Counted from the stretch's first letter, positions 1 through 8,492 are shown. The stretch: DNA of 24,267 nt from Clostridiales bacterium (GCA_019415985.1 DXYE01000034.1:1-24267), one strand, 5' to 3'. Numbers and translations: made by a program. The notes: generated from the sequence alone by a model not told the origin.

Positions 1-3
1 CTT

Positions 4-88
4 GATTAAAAATGCATCTATTAAAAATCTGTTTTTATAACTGATAGAGTAAAATGGCGAAAGGATATCTATGCACAGATTTTTAATC
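4..88. repeat. AT-rich inverted repeat at window start
   Basis: TTAAAAATCTGT at 21-32 is perfectly inverted as ACAGATTTTTAA at 75-86, with 42 bases between the arms. The decamer GATTAAAAAT at 4-13 is also found inverted at 79-88. It could be a terminator of a gene left of the window or the end of a mobile element; no gene in view decides this. Between the repeat and the first gene (130-303) one frame stays open but has no start codon and matches nothing I recognise. Confidence 0.4.
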
Positions 89-282
89 GACAGAAAATTA
101 ACTTAATGTAGCAGTCACGAAGGGTTAGTTACGGCGCCGCAGTTCTGATAATGGCACCCGGCTGCATCGGTTTGAGCAGATTTATAGAGAAACCTGTAAA
201 AATGCATGGAGGGAGCTGTGCTTTGAGTCCTGTAAATCTGGTTCGGACGATGACCAGAATGCGTTAGAAAAAGGGAGATATC

Positions 283-1152
283 ATGCATTATGTAAAGGCT
301 AAAGCTATTTTGTCGTCGAGTAACGGGATAAATGTTTACCGTGGCTGTACACACGGGTGTATTTATTGCGATGCTCGCAGTGACTGTTATCGGTTTTCAC
401 ACGATTTTGAGGATATTGAAGTAAAAATCAATGCTCCTGAACTGCTTGAGGACGCATTGCAGAGAAAAAGGGTAAAATGTATGATATCAACCGGTGCGAT
501 GTCGGATCCCTATATGCATTGTGAGGAAAAAGTAAAATTGACATGTAAATGTTTAGAGGTTATCCGTAAATATGGTTTCGGCGCGACGGTGCTTACCAAA
601 TCAAATCGCATTCTCCGTGATTTAGATTTGATATGCAGTATTCATGAAAGGGCACGGTTCATCGTTCAAATGACCTTGACTACACATGAGGATGCCCTTT
701 GCAGAATACTTGAACCAAATGTATGTACTACAGAAAAGAGGGCAGAAGCCTTACAGCAATTTCACAGAAACGGCATTCCAACCATTGTGTGGCTGACACC
801 GCTGCTTCCGTTTCTGAACGATACAAAAGACAATTTGAAAGGTATTTTGGATCTGTGTGAGGAGGCGGGGGTTGAGGGCATTCTTTGCTTTGGAATCGGC
901 GTGACACTCAGAGCCGGCGACAGGGACTATTTTTATAAAAGGCTGGACGCCTTTTTTCCGGGGATGAGCAAGAAGTATCGGGACAAGTTTGGAAATGCCT
1001 ACTGGATTCCAAGCGACCGGAATCAGGAATTAATGGACTATTTTTATACCAGGTGTAAACGGGCAAAAATTATGTGCAGTCCCGATGAAATTTTTGCTTA
1101 TATAAGCTGTATATCCAAAAACAGAGGAGAACAGCTCAGCTTATTTTCATAA
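283..1152 (+). CDS. SPL-family radical SAM protein
   Basis: A 289-residue radical SAM protein of the spore-photoproduct-lyase-like group (SplB/Rv2578c type, COG1533). The iron-sulfur motif is Cys22-x3-Cys26-x2-Cys29 in the context YRGCTHGCIYCDAR, which is typical of this group. The middle has the expected pattern of a VQMTLTT strand, then a LEPN segment, and later a TPLLPFLND segment. The substrate of these non-SplB members is generally unknown, so a DNA-repair lyase role is not assigned. The C-terminus ends GEQLSLFS; residues 284-288 (QLSLF) match the bacterial beta-clamp-binding consensus. The start is supported by an AAAAGGGAG ribosome site about 6 bases upstream. The MnmM-type gene follows 66 bases later on the same strand. 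Family assignment is firm; function is open. Confidence 0.9.
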   Translation: MHYVKAKAILSSSNGINVYRGCTHGCIYCDARSDCYRFSHDFEDIEVKINAPELLEDALQRKRVKCMISTGAMSDPYMHCEEKVKLTCKCLEVIRKYGFGATVLTKSNRILRDLDLICSIHERARFIVQMTLTTHEDALCRILEPNVCTTEKRAEALQQFHRNGIPTIVWLTPLLPFLNDTKDNLKGILDLCEEAGVEGILCFGIGVTLRAGDRDYFYKRLDAFFPGMSKKYRDKFGNAYWIPSDRNQELMDYFYTRCKRAKIMCSPDEIFAYISCISKNRGEQLSLFS

Positions 1153-1218
1153 GGTTATAGTGCCTATAAAGAGAGTTTTACTGCCCAACCGGAAAAATAG
1201 TAGATTGGAGAAAATATA

Positions 1219-1794
1219 ATGTTGGACTTGCTGTCACTGCATAAACAAATATTAAGCGCACATTTGAATCAGGGGGACACGGCTGTGGACTTTACCATGG
1301 GGAATGGAAACGATACGTTGTTCCTTGCACAGACTGTAGGCGCTAACGGACATGTATATGCCTTTGATATTCAGGAACAGGCTTTGCTGCAGACAAAAGA
1401 TAGATTGGAGTTGAACGGTGTTGCCGATAGAGTGACGCTGATAAAGGATTCTCACCACTTTGCAGAAAACTATATCACAAAAAAATTTGATGCAGGCGTG
1501 TTTAACCTCGGTTATTTGCCGGGAGGAGATAAGACACTGACCACGAAATGTGAGACGACCCGCTGCGCTGTCCTGTCGGCTTTGAAGCTTATGAAGGACG
1601 GCGGGATACTGTTGATTGCGGTCTATCCGGGTCATGCAGAAGGAGAGCGGGAAGGCGACATGCTCCATGCACTTTTCAGTGAGCTTGATCGGCGACAATA
1701 TTGCGCAGCCGTTTTGAAAATCGTAAATTCTCCCGACTCTCCTTACTTTTTCACAGTGGAAAAGGGACGGTCGAAATCACGAAGCGGAGAGTGA
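1219..1794 (+). CDS. mnmM: MnmM/YtqB-type tRNA methyltransferase
   Basis: A 191-residue class I SAM-dependent methyltransferase of the YtqB/rRNA_methylase family (PF06962). The SAM-binding loop is at residues 24-33 (DFTMGNGNDT), followed by the acidic YAFDIQ strand that normally contacts the ribose of SAM. The family hallmark NLGYLPGGDK is present at residues 96-105. Characterised members methylate 5-aminomethyl-2-thiouridine in the tRNA wobble position, giving the mnm5s2U modification in Gram-positives without MnmC. The length is normal for the family. The start has a TTGGAG ribosome site about 9 bases upstream. It lies just behind the radical SAM gene and may be co-transcribed with it. The gene symbol rests on motif recognition, not on a search. 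Confidence 0.85.
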   Translation: MLDLLSLHKQILSAHLNQGDTAVDFTMGNGNDTLFLAQTVGANGHVYAFDIQEQALLQTKDRLELNGVADRVTLIKDSHHFAENYITKKFDAGVFNLGYLPGGDKTLTTKCETTRCAVLSALKLMKDGGILLIAVYPGHAEGEREGDMLHALFSELDRRQYCAAVLKIVNSPDSPYFFTVEKGRSKSRSGE

Positions 1795-1852
1795 GAAAGA
1801 TAAAGAAAAATAGAAAGATTAACAAAATTCTAATGATATATGTAAAGTTCTA

Positions 1853-1861
1853 TGATATAAT
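1853..1861 (+). promoter_or_regulatory. Possible extended -10 promoter element
   Basis: TGATATAAT forms a perfect extended -10 element (TGnTATAAT) in an AT-rich stretch after the MnmM-type gene. I see no good -35 hexamer at 17 bases. It could have served the decayed DUF2726-like gene that follows and may now serve the 2318 gene. Confidence 0.35.
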
Positions 1862-1932
1862 AAAATTGCCTAAACTGAAAGACATAACCAAGCGATCTTC
1901 AAAAGAATCTTTTTTATTTGGGTGATGATGAA

Positions 1933-2269
1933 ATGCAGGATCTGCTGGACAGAGATGAATCAGCAGTCAAATGGTACGGTTTGAGAAGAATGTACGCAAA
2001 GTATCAGGTGAAAAGAACTCATACAATGTCCGGAATGCACAGAATGGCACGATGCAAAAGAGCCGTGTGAAGGTAAAACCGGCATAGGTGATAAAAAAAC
2101 AGAGCAAGCTTTCCTCTATCAACTGAAACCCTCGCTGGTAACAAAGACGGAAATATGTTATTTAGACAGTATCAAGGCCATTTTGCCGCTTGGATATCTG
2201 GTTCAGCCGCAGGTTAATCTTGCCTTCTTTATCATGAGAACAGACGACGCGAGGTTTCAAAACAAATAA
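1933..2269 (+). pseudogene. Decayed DUF2726-like gene fragment
   Basis: This is a broken gene read in two frames. From ATG 1933 one frame gives a start of the MQDLLDRDESAVKWYGLRR type, running out around 2010. A frame shifted by one base, after a TGA, continues with CPECTEWHDAKEPCEG (a Cys-x2-Cys knuckle-like pair) and then KTEQAFLYQLKP, LVTKTEICYLDSIK and LVQPQVNLAFFIMRTDDARF up to the stop at 2267-2269. The last part closely resembles the first half of the DUF2726 domain, found in nuclease/restriction-related proteins, where the core normally continues well beyond this point. So there is at least one frameshift and a missing C-terminus. The family call is from memory of the motif. The upstream Cys-rich part could be a separate zinc finger of the same protein. 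Confidence 0.6.
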
Positions 2270-2317
2270 TATTGTTTCTTTAATAAAAAGTAAATGAAGG
2301 TAGCGGAAGAGAAAACG

Positions 2318-4192
2318 ATGAGGTTGGGAAAAGAATGTAAAAAAACAGTTTGGCTGGTGATATGGTGTATCAGTTTTCTTATGTTGCTCGCCATGCCTGT
2401 ACTGGCTGAAGTGACAGCGATCCCGGAGAATATAGAGCTGACGCCGACAATCGCTCAGGATTCAGAAGGTCGGGACGTGGTCACAGGGATATCTGTGACT
2501 TATCAAAATACATCTCCGCAGTTTTTAGCTGCTGCGGACTCTAGCCGTGTGAGAATCAGATACCGTCTTTCCGGCGGTACATGGTATTACGCTGAATCTG
2601 ATGAACAATTCAGACAGAGCAGCGATTACCATGAGACTGAGACCGTAGTGGTGCTTGCACTGGAGCAACTGAAACAGCCTGAGGACTGTCCTGGATATGA
2701 AGCGCTCAAGGGGGCTCTGGATCCTTATACCAAGGAATCCGGTGATACCGGTGTTTGTTTCAGTGCAGACAAGGGGACGCTTGAGGTCAGCCTTCGGTAT
2801 GAGTCGGAATCGAATGCCGAGGAAGAAGGGAACTGGTCCGACAGTGTTTTTTATAGTGGTCTTACTTTACCGGAGGATGCTGTCACAGCGTATGCAGCAC
2901 GCCGTATTGAAGAAGAGTCCGGTGACGCAGTTGAGATTTGCTTTGCGTTGTCAGATAAAATCACCATACAGAATCATGCAAGACTGTATGTTCAAATGGA
3001 CTGTGCAGCGGACGATGAGGCGGGATACCTGTGGAAATCGGATATGGATACAGATGAAACGGTTTGGGAGTCTCCGTTTTTACATGAAGTGATTCAGAGT
3101 GATCCGGTACAGCAACGTATAGCCTTTCGCTTTGCGGATGAGGAAATTGCTTCCTTGTTTGCACAGAACGTCTTGAAGACATCAGAACAAAACACCTCCT
3201 TTCAGTGGGAAACACATACGCTTTTGACACGTATCCGTTTGGTCGCCGTGATAGGCGATGAAGAAAAAACGGAGCAATATGTATTTTCACAGTGGTCGGA
3301 TACGTTTGCGCTTGGCAAAGAAGCAACGGTGATGACAAAACCGGAGCAAATCACCGCGCCGGTTATCACTTCAGCAGAACTTTCAGAGTACGGAGATGCG
3401 AAAACGCTTTCTGTGCTTTTGGCGGTGAACGACGATGCTAAACAAGCCGATGTATGGATGCGTCTGAACGAGGCGGGCCCCTTGTATGCACACATGGAAA
3501 TCAGCATCAACGGAAGTGAATGGGAATCGCTTGCAAAGTGTCTCGTATCCAATGTCAAGGTACCGCAGACAATAGATTTATCAGATGTTTCTGTTCCCGA
3601 CTTTGCATTGATACGTCTCAGGGCTGTTTTAGGAGCGGAGGATGTAACTGCTTTTCCTGTTGAGGCCGAATGGTCAGAGGCGGTCGGCGTCAATCTCATT
3701 CCAGACAATATAACTGAAATCCCTTCTGACGTTCAAACAGAACGAGAGCCTGAATCCGATACCGGTATGGGTGCATTCTCAGCGGAAAACAGAAAAACGT
3801 GTAGTGTTTGTCATTTGTGCGGCCAACCGTTCGGAATATGTCTTTTTGTTCTGGGCGGCGTTGTCTGCGCGGTACTTTTGGTGGTCATCTGTTTAGCGGC
3901 TGCGTTGAAAGCCGGAAAGAAAAAATGCCCTCGTTGTGGGAAACGATGGAATAAGCGGGTTCGAATCTGCGGTAAATGCGGTTTCCGTTTTGCAGGTGCG
4001 TTACTGGAGCTTGATGAATCTCAGAAGGAGCTGCGCAGCCGAAGCCGAAATGAAAAAAATATGTCTGGCGCTCCAAAAAGCCTCGATTCTCTCAAAAATC
4101 AGGGCGAAATTATGAAAAAAGATACATCACAGACCAAAAGAGCTGTCCGGGATATAAAACGAAACAATAGGCCGTCTGATCGTGACCGCTGA
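2318..4192 (+). CDS. Exported membrane-anchored protein, C-terminal zinc ribbon
   Basis: An unrecognised protein of 624 residues. A hydrophobic signal segment (about residues 8-31, ending MPVLAEV) is followed by some 460 residues of predicted extracytoplasmic beta-rich sequence. That part contains two similar-looking halves with repeated tryptophan/serine patterns (for example WSDSVFYSG and WSDTFALG), perhaps fibronectin-like modules. Then come a CSVCHLC cluster at about 495-501, a single membrane span at about 505-530, and a cytoplasmic tail. The tail opens with a four-cysteine zinc ribbon (CPRC at 537-540, CGKC at 551-554) and ends with about 65 very polar, basic residues. I chose ATG 2318 because GCGGAAGAG lies 7 bases upstream; an in-frame ATG at 2294 has no ribosome site. 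Its function is unknown; the layout suggests a sensor or scaffold linking an outer domain to a cytoplasmic metal-binding tail. Confidence 0.75.
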   Translation: MRLGKECKKTVWLVIWCISFLMLLAMPVLAEVTAIPENIELTPTIAQDSEGRDVVTGISVTYQNTSPQFLAAADSSRVRIRYRLSGGTWYYAESDEQFRQSSDYHETETVVVLALEQLKQPEDCPGYEALKGALDPYTKESGDTGVCFSADKGTLEVSLRYESESNAEEEGNWSDSVFYSGLTLPEDAVTAYAARRIEEESGDAVEICFALSDKITIQNHARLYVQMDCAADDEAGYLWKSDMDTDETVWESPFLHEVIQSDPVQQRIAFRFADEEIASLFAQNVLKTSEQNTSFQWETHTLLTRIRLVAVIGDEEKTEQYVFSQWSDTFALGKEATVMTKPEQITAPVITSAELSEYGDAKTLSVLLAVNDDAKQADVWMRLNEAGPLYAHMEISINGSEWESLAKCLVSNVKVPQTIDLSDVSVPDFALIRLRAVLGAEDVTAFPVEAEWSEAVGVNLIPDNITEIPSDVQTEREPESDTGMGAFSAENRKTCSVCHLCGQPFGICLFVLGGVVCAVLLVVICLAAALKAGKKKCPRCGKRWNKRVRICGKCGFRFAGALLELDESQKELRSRSRNEKNMSGAPKSLDSLKNQGEIMKKDTSQTKRAVRDIKRNNRPSDRDR

Positions 4193-4230
4193 AAATATTT
4201 TTTATAAATTCTCACAGAATGCCATATTGT

Positions 4231-4363
4231 ATAAAATGCAGAAAGGGAACTTTTGGTGAAAGAGATTCGTCTCCTCTTATTATGGAGGGGCTAAAACGTG
4301 TCCTACTTTGCAGGAAAGACGGTTTTCAGCTTTGCGCGATAGTTTGGGTGATAAAATGCAGAA
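4231..4363 (+). repeat. 13-base direct repeat around a start codon
   Basis: ATAAAATGCAGAA occurs at 4231-4243 and again at 4351-4363, exactly 120 bases apart, and the second copy contains the start codon of the radical SAM gene. The first copy opens a seven-codon frame (MQKGNFW) that stops at TGA. It may be a duplicated start region or a chance match. Confidence 0.35.
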
Positions 4364-5330
4364 GAACAATCCCTTTCCGTGGAGTGATTCCAATAAGCGG
4401 TATTATACCTATGATTATTATCTAAAAAAAAGATTTGGCAGCAAATGCTGTAAAATCATTCTTGACGGCGGTTTTACATGTCCAAATCGTGATGGGACGA
4501 TCGCACATACCGGCTGCATTTTTTGTTCCCCTATGGGAAGCGGCGATTTTTGTGCAGACAGGCGCCTTACAATAACCGAACAGTTTCATATCATCCGTGA
4601 GCGCCTACAGAAGAAGTGGCCTGGTGCGGTTTATCTGGCTTATTTTCAGGCATACAGCAATACATATGCGCCATTGGAGATATTGAAAGAAAAATATGAA
4701 GAGGCCTTAGCTCAGCCCGGCGTGGTAGGAATCAATATTGCAACGCGTGCAGACTGTATTGAGGACCGGGTTTTGACTTATTTCTGCGAATTGTCCCAAG
4801 AGACGGCTTTGACCATTGAACTGGGACTTCAGTCTGTGCACGACGAAACATTGAAACGCATCAGACGGGGACATGATTTTGAATGTTTTCTTCGGACATA
4901 TACAAAATTGAAAGGTGCGGGGATAGATGTTTGTATCCATATCATCAATGGTTTGCCGGGCGAAACAGAGGCAATGATGCTGAAAACCGCGGAAAAGTTG
5001 GCTGACTTGCAGCCGCATAGTGTGAAATTTCACATGTTGAATGTTTTGAAAGGAACAGCACTTGCAGAGACTTATTTACAAGAACCATTCCCGCTGCTGA
5101 CGCGTGATGCGTATGTGAACATTGTGTGCCGACAGTTGGAACGGCTTCCTTCCGCGACTGTTATCGGCCGTGTCTGCGGAGATGCGGGAGCTGATTCTGT
5201 TATAGCGCCTTATTGGACGCGAAAGAAGTTTGTTGTCATGAATGAAATCGATAAGTGGTTTGTTCAACATGCTTCGATGCAGGGGAGACTTTATCAGACG
5301 GATGCCAACGGTGCAAGAACATCTTGTTAA
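4356..5330 (+). CDS. TIGR01212/YhcC-type radical SAM protein
   Basis: A 324-residue radical SAM protein of the TIGR01212 (COG1242, YhcC) family. The N-terminus NPFPWSDSNKRYYTYDYYLK is characteristic. The iron-sulfur cysteines have the family's unusual spacing, Cys42-x11-Cys54-x2-Cys57. Other family landmarks are an ELGLQSVHDETLKRIRRGHD helix and strand, then IHIINGLPGET and VKFHMLNVLKGT. Its substrate is not known to me; some relatives have been linked to tRNA or anaerobic metabolism. I chose ATG 4356 because GGTGAT (the 3' half of the anti-SD complement) sits 4-5 bases upstream and the protein then begins where the family does. A TTG start at 4308 is open in frame but would add 16 residues unlike the family. 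No clear terminator follows. Confidence 0.88.
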   Translation: MQKNNPFPWSDSNKRYYTYDYYLKKRFGSKCCKIILDGGFTCPNRDGTIAHTGCIFCSPMGSGDFCADRRLTITEQFHIIRERLQKKWPGAVYLAYFQAYSNTYAPLEILKEKYEEALAQPGVVGINIATRADCIEDRVLTYFCELSQETALTIELGLQSVHDETLKRIRRGHDFECFLRTYTKLKGAGIDVCIHIINGLPGETEAMMLKTAEKLADLQPHSVKFHMLNVLKGTALAETYLQEPFPLLTRDAYVNIVCRQLERLPSATVIGRVCGDAGADSVIAPYWTRKKFVVMNEIDKWFVQHASMQGRLYQTDANGARTSC

Positions 5331-5441
5331 AGAAATTTAAAGTTATAGATGAAGTAAACATCTGCTGTACTGCGTAACCCCAAAATCACAATTATAATCT
5401 GTATTTCTTTTTAAATAATAAAAATGTACAACAGAAAGGGC

Positions 5442-5466
5442 CTCTGCATTCACTGCGGCTGCAGAG
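5442..5466 (+). promoter_or_regulatory. Hairpin just upstream of the capA-like start
   Basis: CTCTGCA at 5442-5448 pairs perfectly with TGCAGAG at 5460-5466 around an 11-base loop. The 3' arm includes the only purine-rich stretch (GCAGAGAT) that could act as a ribosome site for ATG 5480, so the fold could lower translation. It is not followed by a T-run, which argues against a terminator. Confidence 0.35.
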
Positions 5467-5479
5467 ATATGAACTTACC

Positions 5480-6586
5480 ATGCTGAAACATTTTAATGGA
5501 TTTCGAAAAATGAAATCGTCTCTGTTGCCTTTATTGCTGTGTCTGTGCCTCTCGGGCAGCGTGGTAACGTCCTGTTCCCGTCCGGATTCAGCCGATATAT
5601 ATAATGGAGCGAGCAGACTTACTCCCATTTCAGCTTCCCCCTCTCCCTCACCTGCGGATACCGTAGAGGAACCGCCGCCTGAGGAGCACACAATTACACT
5701 GTCCTTTGTAGGCGACTGTATGGTAGCCTCTATGCTGGGAAGTGAGGAACCCTGGGCGTTTAATTATTTTGCGAATCAGGTAGAGCCCTCATATTTTTTC
5801 GAAAAAGTACGCCATATATTTGAGGCGGATGATTGGACGGTTGCCAACTGTGAAAATGTATTTACAGATAACGACCTGAAACCTGCGCCGAAGGCGGGAA
5901 GTCCCGTTTATTGGTATCGCAGCAAAACAGCGAATACCGCTGTCTTTACAGAAGGCAGCATTGAAGTAGTTTCAGTGGCAAACAATCATTCGGGCGATTA
6001 CGGAGAGCAGGGACTGACCGATACTACGGAAGCACTTGACAAGGCCGGTATATTGTGGGGAAACAACGGAAAAACTCTGCTGCTTGAAAAATATGGCTAT
6101 ACCATTGCGTTATATTGTACGACTCTGTACGCTTCCTGGCAGGCGGATTCCATAATAGAGTGGCTGTCGGAGGTAGAGACAATATCAGATTATCAGATTG
6201 TTTACTATCATGGCGGAACAGAACGTGTTTATGTGCCCGATTCTTGGCGCGTTCATGCATCCAAGCGGATCGTCGATGCTGGCGCCGATCTGGTTCTCGG
6301 CGGACATCCTCATGTGCTGCAGCCGATGGAAGAGTACAACGGAGCGCAGATTGTTCATTCACTTGGAAACTTTATGTTCGGAGGACAGAGGCATCCGGAA
6401 AATCGCACTATTATTTATCAAAAAATATTGACCGTTAAAGGTGGAGAGCTCCTATCCGAGGATTATGAGATCATTCCATGTTACTGTTATGGTGAAGATT
6501 GGCAGCCAGCGGTTATTACAGATGAAGAAGAGTACAATGGCGTTATATCTTATATGCACGGCGAGGCGCCGACGCCGTTTGGCTGA
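5480..6586 (+). CDS. CapA-family lipoprotein
   Basis: A 368-residue protein with a lipoprotein signal: hydrophobic residues 15-29 and a lipobox VTSC with Cys32 as the predicted lipidated residue. A short Pro/Ser-rich linker (about 50-68) leads into a PGA_cap/CapA metallophosphoesterase-like domain. Hallmarks seen are GDCM at 78-81, NCEN at 123-126, NNH at 168-170, HGG in the VYYHGGTERVY segment, and GGHPH at 274-278 followed by HSLGNFMFGG. Founding members act in poly-gamma-glutamate capsule synthesis, but single CapA-like lipoproteins without CapB/CapC neighbours are common in Clostridia and their role is unsettled; none of the other cap genes is in view. The start is ATG 5480; an in-frame ATG at 5510 (MKSSLLPL) would also leave an intact signal. 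Confidence 0.88.
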   Translation: MLKHFNGFRKMKSSLLPLLLCLCLSGSVVTSCSRPDSADIYNGASRLTPISASPSPSPADTVEEPPPEEHTITLSFVGDCMVASMLGSEEPWAFNYFANQVEPSYFFEKVRHIFEADDWTVANCENVFTDNDLKPAPKAGSPVYWYRSKTANTAVFTEGSIEVVSVANNHSGDYGEQGLTDTTEALDKAGILWGNNGKTLLLEKYGYTIALYCTTLYASWQADSIIEWLSEVETISDYQIVYYHGGTERVYVPDSWRVHASKRIVDAGADLVLGGHPHVLQPMEEYNGAQIVHSLGNFMFGGQRHPENRTIIYQKILTVKGGELLSEDYEIIPCYCYGEDWQPAVITDEEEYNGVISYMHGEAPTPFG

Positions 6587-6670
6587 TTTTTGTTGAACCG
6601 TATTAAATAAAGGCTACAAAGGGATTTGGACGCTTTCAGAACCGTATCTGCTAAAAAAGGGTGATAAATC

Positions 6671-7912
6671 ATGCAGTTGTCAAAAAACAGTGTAAAAAAA
6701 CAAGTTAAAAAGTGGATTGCCAGCATTTTGTCTATAGTGATTGCGGTGGCTTTTCTTTCAAACTCTCTGCAGGAACAGGTTCAGGCGGCTTCCTCTACAC
6801 TTTCCGAGAGCCAGTCTGCTGTAAATAAGCTCGAGGATCAGCTAAAGCAGGCTCAAAGTGACCGTGAATCTGCCAAAGCTGCACTGGCACAGGCACAGAA
6901 TGAAAAAGCTGCGGCGGAAAAGCAGATAGAGGCATTGGATGCCGCTATCAAAGCGTTATCTTCTGAAATTGATGCCATAACGGATCTCGTTGCGGAATAC
7001 GAGATTCAGATAGCAAACAGTGTTGATTTGATTGCGAAGCAGCAAACAGAACTGGATGAGAAGAAGGAACAGTTTAAAGTATTGGTACGCAAATCGTATG
7101 ATGACAGTTTAACCGTGAATCTACTGGACATGATATTTTCAGCGGAGAGTCTGTCCGATCTCATCTCACGGCTGGATATCGCAGCCAGTCTGATGTCATA
7201 TGAGCAGCGTCTGCTCGAGGAGATCGAGCAGCGTATGACGGAGCTGGAAAATCAAAAAGCATATTTGGAGAATTTGCGTGAATCGGCAGAGCAGCAAAAG
7301 GCGGATAAAGCAGATAAACTGAACGAATTATCGGAGAGTATGGATGAGCAGGAGGAATATCTGGAATCGCTGAAGAAGAATGAGAAGGAAGCGGAAGCAC
7401 TGTTCGAGCGGTATCAAGCGGCTGAGGAAGAGGTGGACAGACAGCTTCAAAAGGCCATTTCAGATTTGCAGAAGCAACAGCAGTCACAATATGTAGGCGG
7501 GGCTTTGCTATGGCCGCTGCCGTCTTCCTATATGACGATTTCATCTCCCTTCGGCCCGCGGACTCATCCTGTTTTGGGTGGATATCAATTCCATAACGGT
7601 ATCGATATTCCGGCGCCGAACGGAACGCCAATTGTCGCAGCCAATGAAGGTACGGTTATTACTGCGACCTATCACTATGCATATGGAAATTATATTGTGG
7701 TGGACCATGGCGGCGGTACGGCCACGATGTATGCGCATTGTTCGACAATGGCGGTAACGGTTGGTGAAAAGGTCTCTCGTGGGCAGGAAATCGGAACGGT
7801 TGGAAGATCTGGCCTGGCGACCGGTTACCATCTCCACATGACGATATATGAAAACAGTCAGCCTGTAGATCCTGTCGGTTATTATACAGAACTGACGTTA
7901 TCATACTATTAA
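6671..7912 (+). CDS. EnvC-like coiled-coil M23 endopeptidase
   Basis: A 413-residue secreted murein hydrolase or hydrolase activator. The signal peptide is residues 1 to about 40 (basic start, hydrophobic 15-30, cleavage near VQAAS). Residues about 43-270 are a long coiled coil rich in Lys, Glu, Gln and Ala. The C-terminal M23/LytM domain (about 285-413) keeps the zinc and catalytic residues: His308 and Asp312 in HNGID, His356 in YAHCS, and His387-Leu-His389. Because the HxxxD and HxH motifs are intact it could be an active endopeptidase and not only an activator. A GGGTGAT ribosome site lies about 5 bases upstream of the ATG. It follows the CapA-like gene by 84 bases and may share its transcript. 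FtsX/FtsE partners, frequent for this class, are not in the window. Confidence 0.9.
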   Translation: MQLSKNSVKKQVKKWIASILSIVIAVAFLSNSLQEQVQAASSTLSESQSAVNKLEDQLKQAQSDRESAKAALAQAQNEKAAAEKQIEALDAAIKALSSEIDAITDLVAEYEIQIANSVDLIAKQQTELDEKKEQFKVLVRKSYDDSLTVNLLDMIFSAESLSDLISRLDIAASLMSYEQRLLEEIEQRMTELENQKAYLENLRESAEQQKADKADKLNELSESMDEQEEYLESLKKNEKEAEALFERYQAAEEEVDRQLQKAISDLQKQQQSQYVGGALLWPLPSSYMTISSPFGPRTHPVLGGYQFHNGIDIPAPNGTPIVAANEGTVITATYHYAYGNYIVVDHGGGTATMYAHCSTMAVTVGEKVSRGQEIGTVGRSGLATGYHLHMTIYENSQPVDPVGYYTELTLSYY

Positions 7913-8110
7913 CTCACATCGGATTTGCTTTATACTCTTTGCATGATTTTAATTGATCTTTAAAACAGTCGTGAAATCATCGCACAATTGAGTGACGATA
8001 CTTCTGCGCTTTTGGAGCACCTAAAAATCAAAGTGTATTCTCCAGATGTGTGATACGATACTTTTTAGACTTGGTTTCATCAGCTGCTCAGTCAAATGGA
8101 AGAAAGACGA

Positions 8111-8143
8111 GGGACCGTATGCCAAAGCGGTTCCTTTGTTTTT
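8111..8143 (+). terminator. Rho-independent terminator
   Basis: GGGACCG (8111-8117) pairs with CGGTTCC (8128-8134) with one G:T wobble around a 10-base loop, and is followed by TTTGTTTTT. It lies about 200 bases behind the M23 gene on the same strand and is the first terminator-like structure after it. Confidence 0.65.
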
Positions 8144-8176
8144 ATGTGTATAGGCAATAGGGTAATTTAAAAATCA

Positions 8177-8219
8177 AGCATTGTTCAGCATACAGGATAA
8201 AAAATCCGGATACAATGCT
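8177..8219 (-). repeat. Nested inverted repeat, possible minus-strand terminator
   Basis: AGCATTGT at 8177-8184 is perfectly inverted as ACAATGCT at 8212-8219, and an inner GGAT/ATCC stem can form inside it. Read on the minus strand the outer stem is followed by TGATTTTTAAATT, as expected for a terminator of a minus-strand gene that is no longer recognisable. Confidence 0.35.
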
Positions 8220-8492
8220 CTTTGTACAATTCGTTTCCATAAGAATACAGAGCCTTGGCATGAATCAGATATACAGTCACCGCTCAGGTGGGTTCACAGG
8301 AATTTTCTGTATTATCTTAGTGAGCAAACTGTTTGTACTCCCACAGTCGTAAAACACTAAAATTCTTTAAAGCTTTGCCCTAAGACTTGATTATTAGCTA
8401 TTCAAAGGAAAGTATAGATGCTCAATATCGGCGTGTCTAGTGCTTCGTGAAAAATTTACACCGAAACTTGTAAACTAGTGAATCTGAAAATC

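Noticed and set aside
130..303. Start-less open frame before the first radical SAM gene
   Set aside because: Protein-like in places (HRFEQIYRETCKNAW), but no start codon, overlaps the next gene and matches nothing I know.
1701..1925. Open frame of 74 codons overlapping the end of the MnmM-type gene
   Set aside because: Out of frame with the gene, low-complexity basic sequence, no ribosome site and no family resemblance.
4219..4425. 68-codon frame with Cys pairs upstream of the TIGR01212 gene
   Set aside because: No ribosome site, overlaps the real start region and becomes a shadow of the gene's N-terminus.
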